Shown piece after piece: positions 42,385 through 55,493 of a stretch of DNA of 64,000 nucleotides. Under the pieces are notes generated by a model. It saw only the letters and a program-made list of their open reading frames with translations, was not told the origin of the DNA and did no database searches. Position 1 is the stretch's first letter; each line of letters opens with the position of its first letter. Both the position numbers and the translations under genes were made by a program. The stretch lies in NCBI GenBank assembly GCA_003116995.1, contig BDSL01000011.1, forward strand, positions 1,488,001-1,552,000, given 5' to 3'. The DNA is from Yamagishiella unicocca. Its lineage: Eukaryota > Chlorophyta > Chlorophyceae > Chlamydomonadales > Volvocaceae.

Positions 42385-42394
42385 AATTTATAAA
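42385..42394 (-). promoter_or_regulatory. TATA-like box of the TIR-ankyrin gene
   Basis: TTTATAAATT on the minus strand lies 13-22 bp before the predicted ATG at 42372. That is close for a TATA box, implying a very short 5' UTR or a start slightly downstream. Confidence 0.35.
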
Positions 42395-43779
42395 TGCTGT
42401 CTTCGGATGTTCCGGGACACGGAAGCCAGGGTCACATTGTCAGTATCAAAAATGCTCCAATTAACCCAGAGGCCACTTAGGAATTGTCTGTCCATAGGTT
42501 TGTTAATGGATGTAACGGTTGCTAAAAACATTGTGATTATGCTTGCAAACGTTCCGCACGACAGGCTTCGTAAGCACATCGGGCCATTTGACGAACCTCG
42601 GTAGCTACTAACAAACAAATCAAAAGATAAATAAGATTTGGGTGGCTCAATTCACCTGAACTTTAGTGCGAGATACGAGAGCGGAGAGGACGACCTCCCG
42701 CAAACACAGGGAGTTCCAAAGTTTCGCTTACACTGCACGTCTTCCAAAGTTACGTCGCGCAACTAATGAATCAAAATGCTGTCAAGCACCTCAACGAATG
42801 CAAGCTTAACGTATGTCTTATACTTGCATCGCCATCGCCGCTTGTTGTGGATCGATCATGCATAAGGCAGCCCATTAAGAAAAACATATTTCGCATATAT
42901 GTATGCGAATTCAAGCCCGATCCTCTTGGCTCGCATGTGTGTCGGACGGGTACGGTCCCGTAAACATGACCTGCTTGTTTTAAGGGTTTCCTTAAGGCTT
43001 CGCCTCAGAGGAAGGACCCTCGTTCCTTTGGTAGCAAAAACTGCCAAAGCCGTAATCTCTGGAGCAAGCCTTAATCGTTACACTGCGCTCTACAAAACCA
43101 AACGGCGCAATCCGTTCGACTCTTGCGCCACTTGTGCAACCCCAGCGCCTTGGGATCTGGATCCACGTTGCATGAATACCTAAAACGCCGTGCTACATGT
43201 GCCACTGCTGCAATCCTACCTGTCATTCCGCTCACAGCCGGTAGTCACTCTCTCCTGCAATCCTTATCCGACCAACCGCTCCATTCTCCCCCTCTACCAC
43301 CCGGCACGACAGGAAACCAAACGCAATAGCCCCCCTGCCGCCAGCCATCTCGATCTCCCCTCCCCTATCCCTATCTATCGACTCCCACTCGAGCACACGC
43401 ACTCCGCGCCTTCCCAACACACACACGTACTCGTTCCCGCTCACCCACCCAACCCTCAGCCACTCACATGTTTTCAACACCCCCCAGCAATCATTCAGTA
43501 GCCTGCGCGCTCGTCCAGGGGTCCGAAGGCTATGCACCAGCTACACTTCCCATGCCGAGTTACCGGTTCTTTTCTGTAACCTCCGCACTCGTTCACACAG
43601 CCAACCTCTCCCGTCACGTGACGGCACACCCTTTCTCACTCGCCTCCCTCCCCCTCCCCCCCTGCCTTACCCCTCGCCCTCGACATCCCTCCTCGCTCTC
43701 CAAACGAACACTCCCTGGAGCAGCTAGCCGGCATCCCTCCTCGCGGTCCAAACGAACACTCCCTGGAGCAGCTAGCCGG
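42395..43779. other. Intergenic stretch upstream of the TIR-ankyrin gene
   Basis: About 1.4 kb, AT-richer in the first kilobase. It includes short self-complementary sequence near 42980-43030 (CCTTAAGG, and the GAGGAAGGACCCTCGTTCCTT region). A family-3 interspersed element lies at 43520-43582, and a 38-bp duplication (CTCCCTGGAGCAGCTAGCCG) near 43710 and 43760 sits beside the carrier stop codon. No gene is recognised. Confidence 0.5.
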
Positions 43780-46700
43780 CTACCGCTCCCCGCCCGCTGC
43801 TGCTCTGCTCGCCGCCGATGCTGCCACTCGCTCGTCCCACGCCTCCTTGGCCGCATACCCCAGCTGCGATATCCGCGGCACCAGCTCCTCGTACAGGGTC
43901 CACACCAGGGCGGTCTGGGTGGTGCGCTTGAGGATGCGAGGTGCGGCGCCTGCGGGTGCGGGTGCGGGGGAATGGGAGGGGTCGCGTGGCGTCAGACGAC
44001 GGCTTGGAGTCGGGGGACGCCCTGCCGGGGTTGAGGGGACGCCCTGCCGGGGCTGAGGGGACGCCCTGCCGGGGTTGAGGGGACGCCCTGCCGGGGTTGA
44101 GGGGACGCCCTGCCGGGGTTGAGGGGACGCCCTGCCGGGGTTGAGGGGACGCCCTGCCGGGGTTGAGGGGACGCCCTGCCGGGGTTGAGGGGACGCCCTG
44201 CCGGGGTTGAGGGGACGCCCTGCCGGGGTTGAGGGGACGCCCTGCCGGGGTTGAGGGGACGCCCTGCCGGGGTTGAGGGGACGCCCTGCCGGGGTTGAGG
44301 GGACGCCCTGCCGGGGTTGAGGGGACGCCCTGCCGGGGTTGAGGGGACGCCCTGCCGGGGTTGAGGGGGTTTCGAGGAAGACCTGTGGGTGCCAGAAAAA
44401 CACCGGGGTTGAGGGAGTGGAGGCGGCGGCCTCAGGGCCCCACCATGTGCCGCAATGGCCGGCATCGAGCCCTCATCAGGACTGGGCGGCTGATGCGCCG
44501 GCTGGCCCCCTTTTTCCCGGCGGGTAAAGTCACTATACGCGTCGCCACGCCACCCCCAGGCAGCACCGTCTCCTTCTCCGCTTCCCTCATGACGCATAAC
44601 GGCCGGGGCGGAGCGAGGCCAGCCAGCGGCCCCCGCAGCATCGCCCGCGCTCCATCAGTCCTCACCCCCGTCCTCACCCCCGCCGCCCCCCCACCTGTCA
44701 TGAGCGCCGCCGGACCCTGCTGCCGCAGCGCCTCCCGCAGCGTACCCCACGCTCCCGCGCCGACCGCCGCCGTCGCCCCCGCCACCGTCGGCGCCGCCAG
44801 CCCCAGCTGCATCCGTGTCCGTACGACATCCGCCGGCTGCGTCAGCAGCGTCGCCGCCACCGCCGCCACCACGCCGCTGGCGAAGTTGACTGCAGCCTGC
44901 GGGCGGCCTTCCGCTGAGAGGCCCTCCTTCAGCCGGGTGTACAACATGTAGTACATGCCTGCGAGTCGTGCAGGCCAGGGGGGAACGTTAGAAGGGCGGA
45001 GGGGGTGTGACGGAGCCGGTATGGCCGCCGCGCATGCATGTGGAACGAAAGCACTCGCCGGGCAGCTTGACTGTGCGGAGGACGATACCGCCAGACAAGG
45101 CTGTGGCTTGGGAGGGTCCTAGGTGGCCACGGGGGGGTCAGACACCGTGGCCGTGTGCTGGTAAGGGTGGAGGCGCCCAACCCAACCCAAGGGAGGCAAG
45201 CGCATTCGCTTGCTCCGAAACCACCACAAGCAACCACCACCACCACCACCACAACAACAACAACCCCACAGCCCTGCGGACACGTACCAGAGTACGGCGC
45301 GTTAGTCATCACCGTCGGCCACACGCCTCGGAAGAGCCCCCGGACCCCCTCCGTCCGCATGATGGTCCCCAGGGCGTGGAACGTGTCCCGATACACGGGC
45401 ACGAACGTGGCGCCGGCGGCTGACGTCGACGCTGCCGCCGCGGCGCCAGCCGCGGCGCCAGCCGCCCTGGCGGTGTTTGCCGCCGCCGCCGCCGCTGCGC
45501 CGCCAGCAGCTGACGCCGACGTCGCCGCCGTGGAGCCGGCTGCCGCCGCAGCAGCAGCGGTCGTCGCCGTTGTTGCTGCTGCAGCTGCTGGCAGCGCTGT
45601 CCCCGCCGCCGCCGCTGCCGCCGCTGGCTTGACCACGTCAGCAACGTACTCCATTCGCGTTTTTACAACGGTCACAGGACACAGCACGATGGCCGCGATG
45701 GCGCGGGATATGCCTGGGGCGGCAGGATTCGGAGCGGGAACGGGAACGTGAGTCTCCAGAACCGCACACCGATTGCCGAACACCAGTCAAGCGGCCCCGC
45801 GCCCAGCTTTCACAGCACGAGCCGCGTCGCTCGTCGACGCACCGCCCCGCGCCATCCGCACTCAACAACCGACAACCGTCAACCGGAAGCTGGCCGCAAG
45901 GCAGGAAGCGGCTGCTGTGCGCCCAGGCAGTTACACGCCGCCCACGCACCTCCGGACATGGCTGCGCCCGCGTTGCTGAGGTGGGTGCCTCCGTCGGCGG
46001 TGTTGGTTGACAGGAGCCAACGGATCTGCGGCGACGGGGCAGGACGAACCGCCGTACGAGTACGGCACGGTCGTACTGGTTCAATGCTGTATGTGACTAG
46101 CTAAGGGTGAAGCGTAAAATGTTGTCATGCCCCTCTCGCCGCCATGCCGGTGTTTACAGGCTTAGTCGCCAAAATGGGTTGCTGTTGTTGTGGCTGGTTT
46201 GCCGGGAGGGGGAGGGGCAGGGGCAACCCACCAGCCGGAGGGCGCCGCTGCGCGTCCTCTGGAAGCCTCCTGGTGCCGACCGCACGGGTCTGCTCTCAAT
46301 CCTCCGGAAGTGGCGTTTGTGGCGCCCAGCGGAGGGCACGCATGGCCCTCTCCTCTTCGGGCCCTCGGGCTTTCCCCAACCCCTCGGGTCCTGCACCTTA
46401 TCCAAACCCCATCAGCCACGCTGCCCGAATCCAAACCCCATCAGCCACGCTGCCCGAATCCAAACCCCATGAGCCACACTGCCCGCCCGACCCTCCACTC
46501 CGCGTCACCGCCCTTGCTCAACACAGCCTAAGCCCGCCAGATGCTGCTGACAGACAGGAATGTGTGTTGTGTGGGTGGGTGCGCATGTTACGTTTCCGCT
46601 CGGTCAGGAACTCTATGGAAATTCTACAGCCCGGGCGGCGCGTAGCGCACGAACGAGCGACGGGGAGGCGAAGGAGGGAGTGTGAGCCTGGGCATGACTC

Positions 46701-48215
46701 CGATCTCCTTACCGACGACCTCCCGCCCGGCCTCCTGCCCCTCCCTCGCCCCGCAGCCCCGGCCTATATGCCCCCTCCCCCCTGCCCCTGCACCCTGCAC
46801 CCTGCCCCCAGGCCCGATGTGGCCCCCCAGACCCTGTGTCGATCCACAGGTTTCCTCTGCTACCCACCCGACCCGGTCACGAATACCTGTTCCAGCAGCA
46901 CGAAGTGCATCCCCGCTCCCAGCCCCACTCGGATGACGCTGGGGCCGGTACCCGCCCAGAAGCCGCGCACGCCCTGTCGCGAGGGGGCGGGCACGGCGGG
47001 GGCGGCGGGGGGGGGGATAGAGACCGGTTACACGACATAGGTATAATAGCTGGGTGGCTGCAAGGGGGGGCAGCCCCGCCAGCCGCCGCAGGGGGGTGAT
47101 TTGTGAGGGGAGCCCGTGGACTCGGAAGCCGACTAGGAAACCGTTTGCTACGCACGTTTGGAAGAGCATGCTGGAGAACTTGGTTGACGAAACGGTGGCA
47201 GACAGCGTGTACTTTATGCAGGCGGATGGGCTAATGGGTCACGCACAACTTTGGTCTCGGTTGGCAGGACGCGGTTGGGGCCGTTGCCGTCGGGCTCCGC
47301 TTCAAACCCGGCCCCGCGATCCGCCCGTCTCCCCTCCTGCAAGCCCCCGGGCCTTATCCCGCCCTCGCATCAATCTGATCGGACCCAGAACACTGCGGCC
47401 ACCTCCGTGGCCACCTCGCGCCGATGTACGCAATATGATTGTGGGTACCGGTATTGTGGTAAGGTCCGCTTGCCGCCTAGATTCACCCAAACCCCTCGCG
47501 CGCCTCGCACTCACCTGCTCCATCAGCACCACCCGCGCTGTCGCCATCGTACTCCGCACCACGCCGCGAGCCGCGTCCGCTTGCAACTTGGTCCGTACGA
47601 CGTCCAACGGCTGTTGTACAACCACAAACCGCCGTGGCGGGCAGGCGACGCCAACCGACGACGACAGGGGGTCAGGCGTGCAGATGCGCCCGGGGAACGA
47701 GAAGGGCGGGGGAGAGTTTTGGATGAAGGTTAGGAGAGGCGGGCGGCCGGGGATTTGCCGGGGAGCAATTAGCGCCCTAGGTGTGTGCTGTTATGGTACT
47801 TGTCAGGCGAGGGAGTGGCATGGTAGATGGTGCGGACAGATTGCGGTTGAAGGCGGTGATGAGGGTATGAAATGGTGGAGTTAAGTCGCCAGGAATGGCG
47901 GCAAGACAGAGGGCATCAGGTTCAGATGCCGGGGCCCGGCCTAAGGTAGCCTTAGCCCGATGTTGCCGCTTTTGTGCGGGGCGTTCCGGCTGACCACGCG
48001 CGACATAGGGTGGACCGCCCACCCACCCACCCACCCATGCACCAACCACCCACCTGCACGCACGCGCTAATTAGAGATCCTGAGATGGCGCCCGAAAGTG
48101 CCGAAGCCAAGCTGGGCGGCTTCTTGGCACGCTTCGCCTCTGGCTTGCGCTGCTCCGCATCAGCTGTCGCCGAGTCTTCAGGCGCGGCCTTGGCCGCAAT
48201 AGTCGCTGGTGCCAT
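43780..48215 (-). CDS. Mitochondrial glycine carrier-like protein (SLC25A38/Hem25 type)
   Basis: Seven exons (48054-48215, 47515-47610, 46887-46973, 45950-46025, 45288-45713, 44695-44958, 43780-43949) give 426 residues with consistent phases. Three carrier signatures occur: QPLDVVR (54), CPVTVVK (152) and QPADVVR (323), each after a Gly/Ser-rich first helix and followed by GxxG segments (GVRGFWAGTG, GVRGLFRGVWPTV, PRILKRTTQTALVWTLYEEL). The last block, the first-repeat VRTKLQ and the MTNAPYSGMYYMLY junction resemble SLC25A38, which imports glycine into mitochondria for heme synthesis. An odd feature is an Ala-rich insert of about 80 residues (170-252) in the matrix loop of repeat 2. No cleavable presequence is expected for this family. 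Carrier identity is firm; glycine as substrate is inference. Confidence 0.9.
44014..44367. repeat. 22-bp minisatellite in the last intron of the carrier gene
   Basis: About 16 near-perfect copies of GGTTGAGGGGACGCCCTGCC plus GG. A truncated family-1 interspersed element follows at 44366. The array starts close to the final exon (43949). Confidence 0.9.
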
Positions 48216-48776
48216 AACTTACGAAATAAAATGACAGCGCCGTGACCCTAAGATGCGAGAGCGGCAGGAAGCCTGACGATGCGCGGCGACAACGAGCGAC
48301 GGGGACTGTATTGTGCGTATTAGGCCCTCATATTGCTTATGTGGACATACAGATAGCGTTAATGATTATTTTTGTGGTGAACGATCTGAAGTGCAGTGGT
48401 CGTTATGTGGGCCGTAAACCACTGAACGACGACTTTGTCTCGACATCAAGAACGCATGCCCCGCGCAAACTTGATTCCGCTGTTGCTATATGTGAAACGT
48501 TAGTCACCTGAATTATTATCCGTAGACTGTGCTTATTGCGCCGCCGAGTCGTAGCCATGTACCGGTGACTCAGGAAATCAGGATCAACGGGGATCAGCTT
48601 GAGCAACGATATATCGGAATGCTACTAAAGTGCTGCAACCATGTCGGCGGTCCGGCCGGGTGTACGCACAAACGCCGGTGCCTACCAGCTCTCCATGTGA
48701 GCGAATGCACTCCTTGGCCCCGTTTCGCCCAACGTAGCCGACGCAGCCATTGGCTACATCCCGCTCACCGAACTAG
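48216..48776. promoter_or_regulatory. Divergent gap between the carrier and membrane-protein genes
   Basis: AT-richer sequence of about 560 bp between the carrier ATG and the first supported exon of the plus-strand gene. It presumably holds both promoters and the unplaced first exon of the membrane protein. An ATG at about 48641 begins a short GC3-rich frame (MSAVRPGVRTNAGAYQLSM), but it does not join the next exon in phase. Confidence 0.35.
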
Positions 48777-51700
48777 GATTCCCGTTCCTCCACCTCGCTG
48801 CAGCCCCTTAACACCTCGTCCCTGGGGCTGACCCTCTCCCGGCAGGCGCAGGCCCAGCCCTTCCCTATCAGCGTAGCCTCCATCGGACCCGCATCCAATG
48901 GCTCCCTTCCGACTAGCTATCGTGCCGTCACCACAGACCCCACATTCCACCCAGCCACCGCCGGCTGCCAGCAATACGCTCCGGGGCCGCCACAGCTGCT
49001 GTCACGCCACCTGACGGTCAACCCCCTGCACGGCCTGGCGGCCTGGGCGGAGGTACAGGTCACACGCGTGGACCTGGCCTTGGCGGCCGCTGTGGACCGG
49101 CGGCCGGTGGTGCAGGTCGCGGCGGCGGCGGTGACAGCGGCGATGACGTACCTGGTGAGGTCGGTGGTGGCGGTCACGCCGCTGCACATGGTCAGCGAGC
49201 GCAGAGGGGTCCGGATGCCTAACGGCGGCAGCATGTGAACGCGTGTTTCTCACATGACAACATGAGGAGAAGCAAACAGGGCAAACAGGGCAGACAGGGC
49301 AAACAGGGCAAACAGGACAAGCAGGGCAAACAGCAGTGGGAGTCTGGTTTGCGCTTGGCCGGCAGACGGCGCGTGACATCCCCAGCCGGGTGCAGTCGGG
49401 TTCTTCGTCACTTGGGCGTATCATGTTTGTTGGCACTGGCCGACGCACCACTGTCTAGGCGACGACTCGCCGATTCGCGCCGCCCTGACACCTGTGGTGT
49501 GTCGGCGCTTCCGCACGTGCCAACGTTGCAGGGCCTGCACCCCCTCAGCCTGCTGCGATTTGGCCTCCCGGCGGCTGTGGCGGACTGGCTGGAGGTGCAG
49601 GTCGGTGGCTGGGTGTTGCCGCTGGTGGCGGCGGCGGCGCTGGCGGCGGCGCTGGCGGCGGCGCTGTGGCAGATCCGCACCTGGGGGGCCGCGCAGCTGG
49701 CACTCGTGAGGTGAGCGCGGGAGGGCAGCTGGAAGGGGGGGGGCAGCTGGAAGGGGGAGGGGGGGGCAGCTGAAAGGGGGAGGGGGGGCAGCTGAAAGGG
49801 GGAGGGGGGGCAGCTGGAAGGGGGAGGGGGGGCAGCTGGAAGGGGGAGGGGGGCAGCTGGAAGGGGGAGGGAGGGCAGCTGGAAGGGGGAGGGGGCGCGA
49901 AGGCGGCCGGAGAGGATGGTGGGTGCAAGGGACTTGAGGATTTGCGGGGCTGCCTGTGTCTTCGGATGATCAGGCACTGGTAGGCGCAGGACGCGGGGCG
50001 GGGAAGTAGCGAGCCCTGGCTTGAGCTCCTCCTCCTGGCTGTCTGTGTGAGGGACCCAGATCATGGTGGCTAGCACACGCGCTGTGGGCACCGACCATTA
50101 CGTCGGCTCGGCTCGGCTGGCGTGCGTCGCTGCGCTGTGTCGTACAGGGTGGACGAGGCACTGAAGGAGGCGGCAGACGTGCGGGCCGCCGCCGCCGCGG
50201 AGGCGGAGGCGGATGCGAAGGCGGAGGCGGCGGCCGCCGCCCAGGCTGCGACGCGATACACGTCCTCTATTGAGGACGCCGAGGAGGCAAAGGCGGCCGC
50301 TGAGGAGGCGGCTGCCCGGGGCCTGCACGCCGTGGGGCCCTTCAGCGCGTCCATCCCGGCGCTGATGCGAGGCATGTTCGAGACCGACTGGAAGAGCACG
50401 GACAAGTGGGTGCCGCTTGTGTGCGTGTTTTGGGGGAGGGAGGCGCGGCGGAGCCGAGAAACCCCTTAGCACAACATGTACTTTGGAAGGAGTACCGAGC
50501 GAGCGGGGGGGTGGTGCACAACATGTGCTTTGGAAGGGGTACCGAGCGAGCGGGGGGGTGGTGGTCTTCGCGAGGGAAGGGGGTGTTGGTGAAGGAAAAC
50601 GGTATCGCCCAGGAGCCACGGACGATAGCGGGTCCATGCGGGAACGAAGGCGAGGTTCGGGGGGCAATGGGGCGGCAGCTCGGACTCGGAAGTTGTTGTC
50701 TCGCGGAGGCTTCAGCGCTTTGCTCCGAAACCACACGTTTCTTGCCCCCTCGCACGGCGTCCCACGGTCACACCCCTCCCGCGGGCATATCGGGCCGACC
50801 CAGATCGCAAAACCCTTGCTATCCCCGACCCGACCCCCTCATCCGCTGCCCCTGGGCCCTATGCGCCTTACAGGACCTGGCTGTACGTCATCATGGCGGC
50901 CCGGCTGGGCACCCTCCTAACGGCCGCCACCAGCTTGCTGTCGGGAGCCACCTCCGCGGCCGCCGCCTACGCCGCCCTCTGTTTCGCCGCCTCCCTGCTG
51001 CCCCTGTCGCTGCCCCACGTCAACCAGCTGCTGGCACCGCTGCCGATTGCCGGCGGCGCCGCCGGCCTGGCGGCGTCGCTGCTGCTCTCAGACGCGGCCT
51101 TCTTGGTGGCGCTGGCGCCGGCGACGCCGCCGCCGGCGCGCGCCGCCGCGGCGGCGGCGCTGGCGCTCGGATTGGGCCTGGCGGCGCTGGGAGCGGCGGC
51201 GTCGCCGCGGCTGGCGCCGCTGTGCGCCGCCGCCGGCGACGTCGCGACGTTCCAAGTGGCCGTACGGTTGCCGCTCAGCGGTACGCTGATGGACACCACG
51301 TGGGGGCATAAGGCCCTGAACGCGGTTGTCGGGCACGACGGCGCGAACGAGGAGGAGAAGGAGGAGGAACGGGAGGAAGGGGAGAAGCCCGGCGCCGCCG
51401 ACCCACGGGCCGCTGGCAGCACCGCCGGCGCCTCATTCGACCCGCAGGCTCGTTTCAGGCCGCTGCAGTCGGCGCTGGCGTCGACGGTGCTGGAGGGTAT
51501 GTTCCTGGGAGAGCGCCGTACGGTCGTCGTCGCCGGCGGCGACGGGGGGCCAGCGCCGTTCCGAAACCCGGGGCTGGTGTGGTGGCAATCGCGGGAGGAC
51601 CTGCAGCGGAAGGTGGGCGGCGGCAGCGACGAGCGGACGCTGCAACCAGGGGACGTGTTTTGGTACCCGGTGGGCAGCCTGGTCTCGGAGCTGGGCGCCA

Positions 51701-51909
51701 CGCGGCTGACGACGGCGGCGGCGGCGGGCAGCGGCGGCGGCGCCGCCGCGGCGCTTGCGGGCGCGGACAGTTGGGGGCCGGTGGAGGTGGCGGCGGTGGC
51801 TGGGGAGTGGGTACAACTGGATGCGAACGCGGGGCTCAAGGGCGGCGAGGTGGAGGTGGAGGTGGAGTTGGTGCAGCTAGACAAGGCGGCGGCAGGGGCC
51901 GCGCAATAG
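48777..51909 (+). CDS. Unrecognised multi-pass membrane protein
   Basis: Four supported exons (48777-49154, 49532-49710, 50148-50405, 50874-51909) give 616 residues; the start is unresolved. The first exon holds a luminal-looking segment (TDPTFHPATAGCQQY) and ends in MTYL. Exon 2 has one strong membrane helix (WVLPLVAAAALAAALAAALW). Exon 3 is Ala/Glu-rich and probably a coiled coil (VDEALKEAADVRAAAAAEAE), ending in FETDWKSTDK. Exon 4 carries two to three hydrophobic stretches (LTAATSLLSGATSAAAAYAA; LAASLLLSDAAFLVAL), an acidic loop (EEEKEEEREEGE) and a soluble C-terminus with GDVFWYPVGSLVSELG. I do not recognise the family and assign no function. Coding is supported by phase match at each junction and by GC3 bias. 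Confidence 0.6.
49725..49898. repeat. 21-bp GGGGCAGCTGGAAGGGGGAG array
   Basis: About eight irregular copies lie directly after the donor of exon 2 of the unrecognised membrane protein. The array is G-rich on the sense strand. Confidence 0.8.
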
Positions 51910-54900
51910 CGGAGGGGAGCAGGCGGGGGAGGGAGGAGCAGGAGTCGACGGCGCGGCGGTTGCGGCGGAAGCGGGAAGAGGCAGTCGGCGAAGGGACGTT
52001 ATGGAGTGGGCTCTGGAATCGTATGATGGTTGCGTCTGGACTTCCAGTTGTGGAAGGCGGGTTTAAAGAGAATCCGCGAATCCACGGGGGGGGAGCGGAA
52101 GACAGTGTGCGGCTGTGAGGTGGGGCGGCGTTGTGGCAGCCCAGACGCTGGGCAGTCTCTCCCCAACAGGGCTAGGTTGTGGGCGGTGCGAGGCAGCGCG
52201 TGCTGAATGCTGTGTGATGCGAGTTAATAGGCTGTGAAACGGTAGCACGGTAACGACCTGGTACACGAGGGAGGGTTCGCCCTGAAGCGACTCCCGCCAG
52301 ACGCCTGGGACTGCGCCCTGCCTGATGTGGGTGGCATAATGGGGGAGGAAGGCGTGGCGCCGGCGAGAGGCACTTGGCGTGTGGCTGTTATGCCTGCAAA
52401 GCCGCATCTAGGGCCCTACTTCCAAAGGTCACCTGTTGGACAGTTTTGCAGCTACTGTCTTACAGCTCGGCGATCGCATTGCACCCAAACAAATACAACC
52501 CACATCAAGACGCAGCCCAACGCCCTGACAAAGCCTTCAATGCGTTGTAGCGACGCGATATGCAATCACTAAAGCGTCATCCCCGCCCTCCCAAAAACGT
52601 ATACCGGTATCAACCAAAAACGATTCCCAGCGGTCAAAAAGCCTATAAGCCTCTTATCGATATCGGTTCAACATTAACACAATGATTGCCTTGGTAGGAA
52701 TATTCAGCAGCGGCACGCCTCTCGTTTTGTTTCGAGCCCGGTATATCGGCTTGCATCCATACTTGTCCATACCTGCTTCATAGTAATCCTTAAGCGGCTC
52801 CAGACCATAAAAGGTGGAACCATCGGGCGCATCGTTCAGCTGTTCAGCCGTGCGCCGCCGACGCCACCAGCACCTACAAGGCTGCTTCAGATACAAAAGC
52901 CCCCCGGCCCCGAAACCAACTGGCCGTACACAAGCCGCGTTGACCCCCCCTCTCCGGGCCTACGAAATAACTCAACCTTGGCGGTGCCGTACAGCACACG
53001 CACTTCGCCACAGCATGACCGCCAAAGTTTATGTGTGTATACCCCAAAGGCCTTATGAGTGAGGCCAGCCTTCCTTGCTACGGTGCCCCGGTACCTGCCC
53101 TCACTCACCCACCCCACCGCCGAACAGGCCACCCTCAGCGCCCGTCACACATGCGGCGATGAGGTCCCTCTTTCCCGCGTCCCAGTGCTGCCCTCCGGCC
53201 ACCTCAGGCCAGCAGCAACCCACAAACTCCGCTGGGTGCCGGCCCCCTGGAGCGCGGCCACATCGCGAGGGCTGCAACCTTAGGTCGCGGCGCCAGGGAG
53301 GGTGGCAGTCGCTGCAGGGCAGGACGCCGCTGCCGCTGCCGCTACGCTATCACACTGGGGCGCACCAACGCCTGAGGCCTCACGCTGCGTGTTCGCATTT
53401 CCCGCAAGCAGAGCAACACGTTTTGGACACCCGCCAATCGGGCTGTAACTCGCCAGCGTAAAGCGGCCAGCCTTTCTTCCTGCGTCCTCGAACCGGCCCT
53501 CCACCCGACCTAGTGCATATGCTCACTATGCCACGGCCGCGGCAGGCGCACCTGCGGTGGCTTCGGAGCCTATTTGCGTAGGCATGCAAACATTTGCCAT
53601 CGCTGCCGCATCCTTGCACGCACAGGAGACCGGCTATGCCGCTTCCCGGTCTCAATGCCCATCCCCTTCGCTATCGGCAATCAGACGCCAGGGTCGCGAG
53701 CACAGGCGAAGGCGGACGGCCGCTCCACGCAGGCAAGCTCAACGGAAACTGGGAAACAGCCAACGCGTGGGAAACTTTCAGCCGCATAACAAACCGATAC
53801 TAAGCAAAGTCCCCGAGCTGAGATGAAATAAGGCAACGATATCATTAACCGCTCCTCTATTTAATTGCAACACAACCTGCTCATTGAACTCCTGCACTTG
53901 CCTAGATACATGTCTGTATACCTGGCAAACGAGGTCCCACGCAATGGTAGGAGGCTGTTGGCGTCCGCCAACGCTCGCATCATTTCCCCCAACCCAACAG
54001 TACCCATCCTCCATCCTCTCATTATCTTTCCGCGTTCGGATCTTTCCACGTTCCAACCCTTTAAACACAGCTCACCGCCAGTATCAAGAGGGGGAGAACC
54101 CAGGCCTCGTCTCCCAACGTAATCCTCGCATCGCAAGGTCCAGCTTTACTCCCTCTCTTTCCCCCAATCAAGTTCCCACCGGCACTTACCAATCAGCGCG
54201 ACCCCCGCGTCCCAGCCCACAAGCGAAGCGCCCGCTACCCGCCCGCCCGCGTTGCCCACCCGCTGCGCAGGGAAACCAAACGGAGGGCACCCAACCGGGC
54301 AGGCCCCACGCCTTCTCTAATCCGACGTGGCAGAAGCAACAAGCCGCAGACGGCGTCACGCCGCCAACACGGATTACGCCATAGCGGACCGGCGCCACGG
54401 AACAAAAACACCCTTCAGCAGATGCCCAAACTAAGGTGTTACCGAGAGGCGTGGCTCCAAGTATGACCGGATGATTAATTTAGCATAAGCACGGGACCTC
54501 GTCAGAAGCGAGCGTGTTCGAGCTTAGCGTCCGGCGATCCCGCCACCTATGGTGGCCACTTGGGGCTAGAAAAGTTGAGAAAGTGCGGCAGCTGCTGCTG
54601 ATGCACCTAATCACAGAATCGTGTGCCGCCGCTGGGCCCCCTGCGCGCCGCGCCGGCATCAAGACCTCTCAAGGACTTGATAGATCCACCGTAACAGCGC
54701 CAGCCGAGCCCGCGACGAAACCGTATCGCCAACGTCCACTTGCGAAATTCGATAGTCCATTTCGACACTTTATGCGGCATCCACTGTACACCCCGTAGCC
54801 CCAAGCCAAACGAACGCCCTGAACGTCATTTGTCACCGCTGCCAGCGAAAAGCGCGCGGCTCGGCTAAAAAGCAATATAGCACGGTAGTACGGTACGGCG

Positions 54901-55493
54901 GTAAGGCATGGGTTATACGTGTACGCTTGTACACGGTTGCCAGCTGAACGACCAAATTTGCACGCAGACGGCATTAACGCCAACCGCGCAACGCTCCCCC
55001 GCTCCGGTCGCCCCCCTCCTGCTAGCCAGTGACGGCCACCGCAGCCAGCCGTCCGAGCGAGTACGACACTCATTCCCATCGGGCCGTGCCGGGGGCCCCA
55101 AAGGGTCTCACGTTACGAAACGTTCCGCGCTGGTGGTAGAACCGGCGCATCAGGCGATTGCTACTGCTACAGCTACTGCTACTGCTACTGCTGCTGCTAC
55201 TGCTGCAGCCACGGCCACGGCAGCACTCGGCCATCCTCTCGGACCTCCCATCGTGCCATGACGTCTCCCCCCACGATCTGCCTTTCCTCCCTGCGTTCCT
55301 CATTCTTCCCCCTCACCTGCCTCCCAAGCCGAATGATCAGTGAGGGTCGGCACCCATCGCCGCGCGTCCTGCCGTGCTGCGCCAACGTCATGGCATCTGG
55401 AGGCGCCCCGACGATGGGTCAGCGGCAGCAGCAGCGCCACCGTCCCCGCAGTAGCAGCGCTGGTCGTGGTGAAGGCTGCGATGGGCGTGGCAG
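51910..55493. other. Convergent intergenic stretch
   Basis: About 3.6 kb between the 3' ends of the membrane-protein gene and ankyrin gene B. It holds a family-2 element at 52067-52087, a CTG/CTA triplet run at 55158-55205, and otherwise unremarkable sequence. No coding gene is supported. Confidence 0.5.

Noticed and set aside
52654..52896. 80-codon minus-strand frame (GLEPLKDYYEAGMDKYG)
   Set aside because: Looks protein-like in part, but is short, lacks GC3 bias and splice partners, and matches no family I can name.
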